Below are positions 1-5,281 of a stretch of DNA of 5,281 nt, one piece after another. The DNA is from Pseudomonadota bacterium (lineage in GTDB: Bacteria > Desulfobacterota > Desulfovibrionia > Desulfovibrionales > Desulfovibrionaceae). The notes beneath the pieces were generated by a model. It saw only the letters and a list, made by a program, of their open reading frames with translations, was not told the origin of the DNA and ran no database searches. How positions within the stretch are numbered: position 1 is the first letter of the stretch; each line of letters opens with the position of its first letter. The translations under genes were made by a program, and so were the position numbers. The DNA is taken from the NCBI GenBank assembly GCA_023417745.1, contig JAEZEM010000128.1, positions 1 through 5,281 of the forward strand, read 5' to 3'.

Positions 1-363
1 TTATAGGTCGCTGGCCAGGAGCAGTTCTTCCTGGTCCATATCGGGGTGCAGGTCGTAGGCGATTTGGAAAAAAGCGTGCAGGTCGCGCAGCCGCAGTTCG
101 TCGGCCACGGCGGTGGTGGGGTTGGCCAGGATGAGGCGGCGGCCTTTGGTGGCCAGCGCGGTTTGCAGCCGCACCAGCGCGCCGACGCCGCTGCTGTCGA
201 TGCTGGGCGTCTGGGTCAGGTCCAGGACGCTGACGGCGTAGCGACCGATGGTGGCGGCTTCGAGGACGGCGGTTTCGAGTTCCAGGGCGGCGGGGTTGCC
301 CAGCGGCCCGTCGGTGCGGGCCCACAGGACGCCGTGGCGGTTGGTGATGGCTATGCGGCTCAT
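1..363 (-). CDS. STAS-domain protein, anti-sigma-factor antagonist type
   Basis: This 120-residue protein is a single STAS domain of the SpoIIAA/RsbV class. These proteins bind an anti-sigma factor or serine kinase of the RsbW/SpoIIAB type in the cytoplasm, and are switched by phosphorylation of a serine. The signature is visible: D56-S57-S58-G59-V60-G61 follows a hydrophobic strand (V44 to L49), and one of the two serines is the expected phospho-acceptor. The beta-alpha pattern fills the whole length and the protein matches the family's usual size. I chose the ATG at 361-363 because the domain's first strand begins right after it. The Shine-Dalgarno-like AGGA at 376-379 is 12 nt away, which is rather long. 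A TTG at 421-423 would add 20 residues without domain character. The gene is complete, with its TAA at 1-3. No kinase or PP2C phosphatase partner lies in the window, so the target is unknown. The family call is secure; the sigma-factor role is inferred. Confidence 0.9.
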   Translation of the reverse strand: MSRIAITNRHGVLWARTDGPLGNPAALELETAVLEAATIGRYAVSVLDLTQTPSIDSSGVGALVRLQTALATKGRRLILANPTTAVADELRLRDLHAFFQIAYDLHPDMDQEELLLASDL

Positions 364-488
364 GATCTGGGTGTGTCCTGGCTGGCCTTGGCCGGCCGTG
401 TCGATGGAACAGGATAGCCGCAAGCCGGCGCGACGCGCAAGGGGAAAGGCCGAATCATGAAAGAGTGTTCACCTGGGGGGGAGGGGAG

Positions 489-511
489 GACCGCCGGCCG
501 GGCCGGCGGTC
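489..511 (-). terminator. Hairpin after the zinc-ribbon gene, possible terminator
   Basis: A perfect inverted repeat, GACCGCCGGCC / GGCCGGCGGTC with one central base, begins 3 bp beyond the stop codon of the minus-strand gene ending at 515. Position and stem strength fit an intrinsic terminator. However, the downstream minus-strand sequence (474-488) is C-rich and has no T tract. It may instead be an RNA-stabilising 3' end, or act together with Rho. Confidence 0.5.
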
Positions 512-514
512 GGC

Positions 515-751
515 TTAGAACTTGTACCAGGCCAGCAGGTTGAAGGACTGGTAGCCGTTGTCCGGGTCTTCGGCGTAGCGGCAGCCGAGACTGTTGTCCT
601 CGTCCTTGTTACGGATATCGCAATTGGAGTTGCGGAAGAACGTGCATTCGTTGTTGTTGCACACGAGGATCTCGCCCCAGCCGGATTCCGGCGGTCCGAT
701 CCAGGATTGAAGTTTGGCCTGGCAGTGGGGGCAATAGCGGTCTTCAAGCAT
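515..751 (-). CDS. Small zinc-ribbon protein, Ogr/Delta-like cysteine pattern
   Basis: This is a 78-residue soluble protein with six cysteines: C7, C10, C31, C36, C44 and C57. The first four form C-x2-C-x20-C-x4-C, with N-rich residues between C31 and C36. That spacing resembles the Ogr/Delta zinc finger of P2-like phage late-transcription activators, so zinc binding is likely. The remaining 40 residues are polar and acidic and end in an aromatic tail (W75, Y76, F78). They contain no other domain I recognise. The ATG at 749-751 has an excellent Shine-Dalgarno sequence, AAGGAG at 760-765, 8 nt away, which makes expression credible despite the small size. The gene sits alone between two hairpins (816-852 upstream, 489-511 downstream), so it may be transcribed by itself or by read-through from the CBS gene. 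A role in DNA or RNA binding is only an inference from the zinc-ribbon fold; no phage genes surround it. Confidence 0.8.
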   Translation of the reverse strand: MLEDRYCPHCQAKLQSWIGPPESGWGEILVCNNNECTFFRNSNCDIRNKDEDNSLGCRYAEDPDNGYQSFNLLAWYKF

Positions 752-815
752 GTGTGGCGCTCCTTGGCGGCGTGGTCCGGCCGGCAGCCGGAACCCATGG
801 GCACAATAAGCATGA

Positions 816-852
816 TCCCGCCGCCGTCAACCTTGGGGCGACGGCGGCGGGA
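816..852 (-). terminator. Intrinsic terminator-like hairpin after the CBS-ACT gene
   Basis: A perfect 13-bp inverted repeat (TCCCGCCGCCGTC at 816-828, GACGGCGGCGGGA at 840-852) flanks an 11-nt loop. It starts 31 bp after the stop codon of the minus-strand gene ending at 884. On the minus strand it is followed by a moderately T-rich stretch (TCATGCTTATTGTG). That supports termination in this direction; the plus-strand flank after 852 is GC-rich and not T-rich. Confidence 0.65.
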
Positions 853-883
853 CCGGCTGGCTGCAGCGAGACGGGGCAGAGGC

Positions 884-1546
884 TTACATGACGTCCTTGG
901 CCCAGTAGAGCAGGTTGTGGTTGGCCTTTAACAGGGCGACCACATCCTTGGCCTTGGCTTCGTCCATGGGGCGCACGCGGATGTAGACCTTGCGGGTTTC
1001 CGGGGCGTCGTCGTCGTAGTTGGTGAGGATGCTTAAGATGCGCACGTCGTGGGCCTTGAGGTCGTCGAGGATGGACTTGAGGCTGCCGGAGACGTTGGGC
1101 AGTTCGAAGGCGAACTGGAGGCCGCCGCTTAAGACGCCGGTGATGCTGACGAGGACCTTGAAGATGTCGCTGTCGGTGATGACGCCGACGACGAGGCCCT
1201 TGTCGTTGACCACGGGCATGCCGCCGACGTTGTGGCGCAGCATGAGCACGGCGGCCTTTTCCACGGTGTCGTCGGGGCCGACGGTGATGACCGTCTTGGT
1301 CATGATGTCGCCGACCTTGATTTCGGACAGCAGGTAGTACAGCTCGTGCATGTCCAGGGTGGTGGCCTTGGAGGGCGAGGCCTCCTTGACGTCGCGGTCG
1401 GTGATGATGCCGACGAGGCGGTCGTCGTCGTCGACCACGGGCAGACGGCCGTAACCGTTTTCCTTCATGAGCTTGGCGGCCTTCATGATGGAGGTGGTCG
1501 CCTTGGCCGTGACCGGGGTCTTGCTCATCCAATCCTTAATCAGCAT
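884..1546 (-). CDS. CBS-CBS-ACT domain regulatory protein (AcuB-like)
   Basis: This 220-residue cytoplasmic protein has a tandem CBS pair (Bateman module) followed by an ACT-like domain. CBS1 covers about residues 7-57 and ends in G46-I-I-T-D-R-D52. CBS2 covers about 78-133 and ends in G121-V-I-T-D-S-D127. The G-x-x-T-D-x-D motifs contain the Thr and Asp that usually contact the ribose and phosphates of bound adenine nucleotides. The C-terminal part, about 143-213, has the beta-alpha-beta-beta-alpha character of ACT domains, with the typical loop L149-P-N-V-S-G-S after the first strand. The architecture matches AcuB-like proteins; the family senses AMP, ATP or similar ligands, but its target is mostly unknown. 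The ATG at 1544-1546 has a strong AAGGAG at 1553-1558, 6 nt away. The gene is divergent from the dehydrogenase and is followed by the hairpin at 816-852. The domain calls are firm; I do not assign acuB because no acetoin genes are seen. Confidence 0.93.
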   Translation of the reverse strand: MLIKDWMSKTPVTAKATTSIMKAAKLMKENGYGRLPVVDDDDRLVGIITDRDVKEASPSKATTLDMHELYYLLSEIKVGDIMTKTVITVGPDDTVEKAAVLMLRHNVGGMPVVNDKGLVVGVITDSDIFKVLVSITGVLSGGLQFAFELPNVSGSLKSILDDLKAHDVRILSILTNYDDDAPETRKVYIRVRPMDEAKAKDVVALLKANHNLLYWAKDVM

Positions 1547-1639
1547 GTGCGTCTCCTTGACGGTCCCTTGAGGGCGGGCCGTTTGTGGTATAAGGCCCGG
1601 AGGTCGCGCGACGCGGCGGCGTCGGGACAGTTGTTTTGA

Positions 1640-1667
1640 TCTATACGTGTTTCCGCCATTATTTCAA
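1640..1667 (-). promoter_or_regulatory. Candidate sigma-70 promoter for the CBS-ACT gene
   Basis: Read on the minus strand, TTGAAA (1662-1667, 5 of 6 to the -35 consensus) is followed after 16 bp by TATAGA (1640-1645, 4 of 6 to the -10). Transcription would start near 1633 and give a leader of roughly 87 nt before the ATG at 1546. The surrounding AT content is markedly higher than the rest of the window, which supports a promoter. It was found by eye only. Confidence 0.4.
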
Positions 1668-1687
1668 GCCATTCCAGGCACTCCAAA

Positions 1688-1693
1688 AAGGAA
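1688..1693 (+). promoter_or_regulatory. Ribosome binding site deciding the dehydrogenase start
   Basis: AAGGAA lies 7 nt upstream of the ATG at 1701 in an A-rich stretch. The in-frame GTG at 1647 has no comparable purine-rich site upstream, so this site favours the shorter protein. Confidence 0.65.
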
Positions 1694-1700
1694 AATATCC

Positions 1701-2912
1701 ATGCAGGCCCTCCTTTATCGTCGCAGCGTCTGGCGCTATCTGGCCTGCGCCGCCGCGGCCAGACTGGCTCCCCGGCGTTTTTTCCCTTCCCTGGCCCCGC
1801 TTTCCCTGGAAACCGTGCCCTTTGACCCGCCAAAAGGCTGGCTGCCGCTTGTTCCCCGGCTGTGCGGCATTTGCGGTTCCGATTTGGGGCTGTTGCGCGG
1901 GGCCGAGTCGCCCTTGCTCGAACCGTATGCCAGTTTGCCCTTTATTTTGGGCCACGAGATGGTGGCGACCCTGGCTAAGGACGCGCCGGAGCTTGGGCTG
2001 GCCGCCGGGGCGCGGGTGGTGGTGGAGCCGGGGCTGCCGTGCGAGACACGAAACCTGCCGCCTTGCCGCAGTTGTCGGGAGGGGCGCTACAACCGTTGCG
2101 AGCGGTTTTTGGACGGCGATTTGCCGCCGGGGTCGTTTCTGGGCTTCACCCGCCGGGCCGGCGGGGCCATGGCCACGCGCACGGCGGCCCATCCTTCGCG
2201 TATCCTGCCCGTGCCGCAGGGGCTCAGTGACGAGGACGCGGTGCTGACCGACTCCCTGGCCTCGGCGCTGCAGCCGGTGCTGGACCATTATCCGGCCGAC
2301 GGGGCCACGGTGCTGGTCATCGGCGCGGGCATTGTCGGGCAGCATGTGGTGCGTTGCCTCAAAGCCCTGGGCGGCGATTTCCGGGTGCTCGTGGCGGCGC
2401 GCCACGGCAAGCAGGCCGAGCTGGCCCGGGCCGGCGGGGCCGACGGGATCGTGGCCGCCCGCACCCGTCGGGAGCTGGCCGAGGCCCTGGGCGCGCGCTA
2501 TCTGCCGACGACCCTTGGCGGCGGCAACATCGAGGGCGGGGCGGACGTGGTGTTCGACTGCGTGGGTGGGTCGCGGACCTTCGCCGACGCCTTGGTCGCC
2601 CTGGCGGCGGGCGGGCGCTATGTCATGGTGGGGGCCGGAGCGAATCTCACTGGCGTGGACGTGTCGAGCTTGTGGTTCCGGGAGCTGACCGTGGCCGGCT
2701 CGTCGGGCTGCGCTGTCGGGCCGGACCCGCGCCGAGGCGGGACGCGTGTGCGCACCTATGCCCTGGCCCTGGAGCTGCTCGCTTCGGGGACCTATCCCAC
2801 GGCCGGGCTGCTCAGCCATCTGTTTCCGCTGGCCCGCTGGCGCGAGGCCTTTGGCGCGGCCTTTGACAAGCGCGCCTCGGGCAGCGTCAAGGTGGCTTTC
2901 GACCTGCGCTGA
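1701..2912 (+). CDS. Zinc-dependent alcohol dehydrogenase-like oxidoreductase (MDR)
   Basis: This is a 403-residue medium-chain dehydrogenase/reductase (Tdh/alcohol dehydrogenase class), predicted to oxidise an alcohol or reduce a carbonyl with NAD(P). The GroES-like catalytic domain shows C55-G-I-C58-G-S-D61 and G84-H85-E86, giving catalytic-zinc ligands C58, H85 and probably E86 or D184. Structural-zinc cysteines are C114, C122, C125 and C133. The Rossmann fold begins with G208-A-G210-I-V-G213. The ATG at 1701 is preceded by AAGGAA (1688-1693) at 7 nt and starts the expected first strand; a GTG at 1647 in frame would add 18 residues with no family character. Oddities: the first two structural cysteines are spaced x7 rather than x2, Asp184 replaces the usual Glu, and the N terminus carries a basic stretch (R7 to R26) before the core domain. 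Strand beta-2 ends in A-A-R234-H without an acidic residue, which hints at NADP(H). The substrate cannot be named. It is divergent from the CBS gene and converges on the kinase gene. Confidence 0.92.
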   Translation: MQALLYRRSVWRYLACAAAARLAPRRFFPSLAPLSLETVPFDPPKGWLPLVPRLCGICGSDLGLLRGAESPLLEPYASLPFILGHEMVATLAKDAPELGLAAGARVVVEPGLPCETRNLPPCRSCREGRYNRCERFLDGDLPPGSFLGFTRRAGGAMATRTAAHPSRILPVPQGLSDEDAVLTDSLASALQPVLDHYPADGATVLVIGAGIVGQHVVRCLKALGGDFRVLVAARHGKQAELARAGGADGIVAARTRRELAEALGARYLPTTLGGGNIEGGADVVFDCVGGSRTFADALVALAAGGRYVMVGAGANLTGVDVSSLWFRELTVAGSSGCAVGPDPRRGGTRVRTYALALELLASGTYPTAGLLSHLFPLARWREAFGAAFDKRASGSVKVAFDLR

Positions 2913-2925
2913 GGCGCCAAGGCCG

Positions 2926-5281
2926 TCACTCCGGCGGGCAGCGCCAATTGTCCAGGGCCAGCCGGGTTTTCTCCCACAACTGCTCAAGATCGTCCAAAAG
3001 GGCGGCGGTCTCCTGACGTCGGTCGGCCCGCAGGGCCTTTTCCAGGGCCTTGGCCGCGTCGCGGGCGGCAAACGCGCCGACCGTGGCGGCCGTGGCCTTG
3101 AAGGTATGGGCGGCCAGGGCGGCCTTGTCCCCTTGGCCGGCCGCCATGGCCTGGCGGATTTCGCCCAGCCGCCGGTGCGCCTCGTCGTGGCTCGTGCGCA
3201 AGAGTCCCTGGAACTGCGGCCAGGTCAGCCCCATGTTGTCCTTGGCCCGCCCCGGGGCGAAGAGCTCCGTCTCCGGCGGCGGCGGGCAGAACGGCGCAGA
3301 GGGCATCCGCGTCGGGAGCCGGGGCGTTTCGGGGAGCAGGGCGTTCAGGGTGGCTTCCAAGGCGCGGTAGTTGACGGGTTTGGTCACGAAACCGTCCATG
3401 CCGGCCTCCAGGCATTGCTGGCGCACGTCTTCCACGGCATGGGCGGTGACGGCGATGATGGGCACGGCGGGGTCCAGGACCGGCGTTCCCAGGGGCGTGC
3501 CGGCCCGGATGGCGTTGGTGGCCTCGATGCCGTCGATCTCCGGCATCTCAATGTCCATGAGCACGGCGTCGAAGCGGTCCTTGGCCAGGCAGGCGAAGGC
3601 TTGCCTGGCCGATTCGGCCACGGTGAGGTCATGGCCCATGCGGCCCATGTGCAGGCGGGTGACGGCGGCGTTGAGGGCGTTGTCTTCCACCAACAGGATG
3701 CGCAAGGGGCCCGGGGCGGCCTTGTTGTTGACGATTTCCTGGGGCGCGGGCGGCACGGCGGCGGGGTCGCCGGGCTGCAAAAAGACGGTGAAGGCGAAGC
3801 GGCTGCCGGACCCCTGGCGGCTGGTGACCCCGATATGGCCGCCCATGCGTTCCACCAGTTCCCTGGAGATGGCCAGCCCCAGGCCCGTGCCGCCGAAGCG
3901 GCGGGCGGCGTTGCCCGGCCCCTGGTTGAAGCGCTCGAAGAGTTCCGAGGCCCGGGTCGGGTCCAGGCCGATGCCGGTGTCGGCCACGGCCACGGCCAAT
4001 CCGACCCGGCCGGGCGGGGTCTGGTCGGCCGGCACGCTCTCCACCGTGACGGTGATCGACCCGGCGGCGGTGAATTTGACGGCGTTGCCGAGAAGATTGA
4101 GCAGGATCTGGCGCAGCCGGCCCGGATCGCCGCGCAGGGCGGCCGGCAGGTCCGAGGCGACCGTGGCGCTTAAGGCCAGGCCTTTCTGGCTGGCGGCCAG
4201 TTCCACGGCCCGGACGGCCTCGGCCACCAGGGCGCGCGGATCGAAGTGGCGGCGTTCGAGGACGAGCTTGCCGGCCTCGATCTTGGAAAAGTCGAGGATG
4301 TCGTTGACCACGCCGAGCAGATGCCCGGCCGATTCGCGGATGGCGCGCAGGTGGTCGATCTGTTCCGGGGCGGCTTGGCCTTCGAGGAGCGCGTCGGACA
4401 GGCCGATGACGGCGTTTAAGGGGGTGCGGATTTCGTGGCTCATGACGGCCAGGAAGGCCCCTTTGGCCCGTGAGGCTTCCTCGGCCTGGTCGCGGGCCTG
4501 TTCGAGGCTTTGCTGGCGGCGTTTTTCCTCGGTGATGTCGTCGAAGGCCCAGACCACGGAGGTGGTGGGGTCGTCGGGCAGCACGGACTTGCCGTGCACG
4601 CGCAGCCAGAGCATTTCGCCGTCGCCGCGTTGCATCTGGCATTCCTGGCGGGTGAAGCCTTGGCCGCGAAAGTCGTGGTCGCACAGATCGGCCAGGCTTT
4701 GGTAGACGGCGGGGTCGGGGATGAGCACGGCGAGGGACTGGCCGAGGAGGGCCTCGCGGGAATAGCCGAGCAGGGCGGCGCCCCGGGCGTTGATGTCGGT
4801 GCAGACCGAGTCCACGGTGGTGGCCAGGCCAATTTGGGTGTTGCCGAGCAGGGCGTCGCGCTGGGCCAGGGTCTGGCGCAGTTCGGCCTCGGTGCGCAGG
4901 CGTTTGGTGACGTCGACATAGGAAAACACCCGGCCGATGTAGACGCCGTCTTGGAGGATGGGGCCGCTGCGGCGTTCGATGTAACGGCCGTCGCGGCTGG
5001 CGAGGCAGGTCTCGGCCATGGACTTGCCGTCGAGCATAAGGGTGCGAAAGTCGCTGGCCACGGCGTCCGGGTCGGCCAGTTTCTCCAGAAACGGCTTGAA
5101 GCGGTCCATCGGCTCAGGGCGTTGGGCCCAATCCTCAGGCAGGTCCCAGAGGTCGAGGAAGCGGCGGTTGCAGACCAGCACCTCGCGGTCCGGGCTGGCC
5201 GACACGCAAAGGACGGCCTCGGCCGTGGATTCCAGGGTGGCCTGGTACAGGGCCAGATGGCGCGACAGGCTGTCCTCGGCC
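2926..5281 (-). CDS. Hybrid sensor histidine kinase, PAS-PAS-HisKA-HATPase-REC-Hpt (5' end outside window)
   Basis: The C-terminal 784 residues of a hybrid kinase are visible; the frame stays open to the window edge, so the start and any membrane sensor lie outside. Counting from the first full codon: PAS1 is about 8-125, PAS2 about 135-250, then a charged coiled-coil linker (about 250-272). HisKA carries the phospho-acceptor H282 in S-H-E-I-R-T-P. The HATPase domain (about 385-502) has N399, D434-T-G-I-G and G463-G-T-G-L-G. The receiver (526-645) has acidic D533, phospho-acceptor D576, T612 and K634. After a proline-rich linker, the Hpt domain (about 685-780) has H725 in A-A-H-T-F-K. All key residues for a four-step His-Asp-His phosphorelay are intact. 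No transmembrane segment is seen in this part, so PAS sensing of a cytoplasmic or redox signal is plausible. The final acceptor, a separate response regulator, is not in the window. An in-frame GTG at 5203-5205 is not the start, because it falls inside PAS1. Confidence 0.95.
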   Translation of the reverse strand, partial: AEDSLSRHLALYQATLESTAEAVLCVSASPDREVLVCNRRFLDLWDLPEDWAQRPEPMDRFKPFLEKLADPDAVASDFRTLMLDGKSMAETCLASRDGRYIERRSGPILQDGVYIGRVFSYVDVTKRLRTEAELRQTLAQRDALLGNTQIGLATTVDSVCTDINARGAALLGYSREALLGQSLAVLIPDPAVYQSLADLCDHDFRGQGFTRQECQMQRGDGEMLWLRVHGKSVLPDDPTTSVVWAFDDITEEKRRQQSLEQARDQAEEASRAKGAFLAVMSHEIRTPLNAVIGLSDALLEGQAAPEQIDHLRAIRESAGHLLGVVNDILDFSKIEAGKLVLERRHFDPRALVAEAVRAVELAASQKGLALSATVASDLPAALRGDPGRLRQILLNLLGNAVKFTAAGSITVTVESVPADQTPPGRVGLAVAVADTGIGLDPTRASELFERFNQGPGNAARRFGGTGLGLAISRELVERMGGHIGVTSRQGSGSRFAFTVFLQPGDPAAVPPAPQEIVNNKAAPGPLRILLVEDNALNAAVTRLHMGRMGHDLTVAESARQAFACLAKDRFDAVLMDIEMPEIDGIEATNAIRAGTPLGTPVLDPAVPIIAVTAHAVEDVRQQCLEAGMDGFVTKPVNYRALEATLNALLPETPRLPTRMPSAPFCPPPPETELFAPGRAKDNMGLTWPQFQGLLRTSHDEAHRRLGEIRQAMAAGQGDKAALAAHTFKATAATVGAFAARDAAKALEKALRADRRQETAALLDDLEQLWEKTRLALDNWRCPPE

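Noticed and set aside
361..423. Longer STAS protein starting at the TTG at 421-423.
   Set aside because: The added 20 residues have no domain character, and the ATG at 361-363 fits the start of the STAS fold.
411..440. Possible promoter for the STAS gene (minus strand TTGCGC, 18 bp, TATCCT).
   Set aside because: It has only 3 of 6 and 4 of 6 consensus matches in GC-rich sequence, too weak to call.
1647..1700. Longer dehydrogenase starting at the GTG at 1647.
   Set aside because: There is no good ribosome binding site, and the ATG at 1701 has AAGGAA at proper spacing and begins the expected first strand.
884..2912. Idea that the AcuB-like protein and the dehydrogenase form an acetoin/butanediol module.
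   Set aside because: It rests only on adjacency and loose family names. No acetoin dehydrogenase or AcuA/AcuC-like gene is present, and the dehydrogenase does not show a specific butanediol signature.
1659..3071. A 470-codon minus-strand open frame antisense to the dehydrogenase.
   Set aside because: The translation is rich in Arg, Pro, Gly and His with no recognisable motif, and the opposite strand encodes a complete MDR enzyme with its own ribosome binding site.
2746..4173. A 475-codon plus-strand open frame overlapping the dehydrogenase end and the kinase, plus a 444-codon one at 3371-4705.
   Set aside because: Both lie antisense to a kinase whose domains and catalytic residues are unmistakable. 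Their translations are low-complexity, Gly/Arg/Ala-rich and have no domain; such frames are common in GC-rich DNA.
5203..5205. GTG as the start of the kinase.
   Set aside because: The frame continues upstream to the window edge with typical PAS sequence, so the gene is cut by the window, not started there.

Overview
The window is high-GC bacterial chromosomal DNA carrying five protein-coding genes and short intergenic gaps. The CBS-ACT protein, the six-cysteine Ogr/Delta-like zinc-ribbon protein and the multi-PAS hybrid kinase, together with the base composition, look most like a sulfate-reducing deltaproteobacterium of the Desulfovibrio/Solidesulfovibrio group. This is an inference from protein style; no rRNA or other marker gene is present. 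I see no tRNA, rRNA, CRISPR array, insertion sequence, prophage integrase or attachment site.

Layout. Three genes lie on the minus strand at the left, each with its own spacing and apparently not tightly coupled. A CBS-CBS-ACT protein (884-1546) is followed by a perfect 13-bp hairpin. Next comes a 78-residue zinc-ribbon protein (515-751) with a perfect 11-bp hairpin directly after its stop. Last is a 120-residue STAS-domain protein of the anti-sigma-factor-antagonist type (1-363). A 154-bp divergent intergenic region (1547-1700) separates the CBS gene from a plus-strand zinc-dependent medium-chain dehydrogenase (1701-2912). That gene converges, with only 13 bp between stop codons, on a large minus-strand hybrid sensor histidine kinase (2926 to beyond the window end). 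The kinase has the order PAS-PAS-HisKA-HATPase-REC-Hpt.

How they fit together. Two genes are clearly regulatory: the STAS protein for a partner-switching Ser/Thr pathway, and the hybrid kinase for a His-Asp phosphorelay. The CBS-ACT protein is probably a nucleotide- or ligand-sensing regulator. The dehydrogenase is the only obvious metabolic enzyme. Nothing in the sequence ties them into one operon or pathway. The region reads as ordinary core or regulatory chromosome, and I found no convincing new multi-gene system. The least-characterised items are the small zinc-ribbon gene, the atypical dehydrogenase and the leader of the CBS gene.
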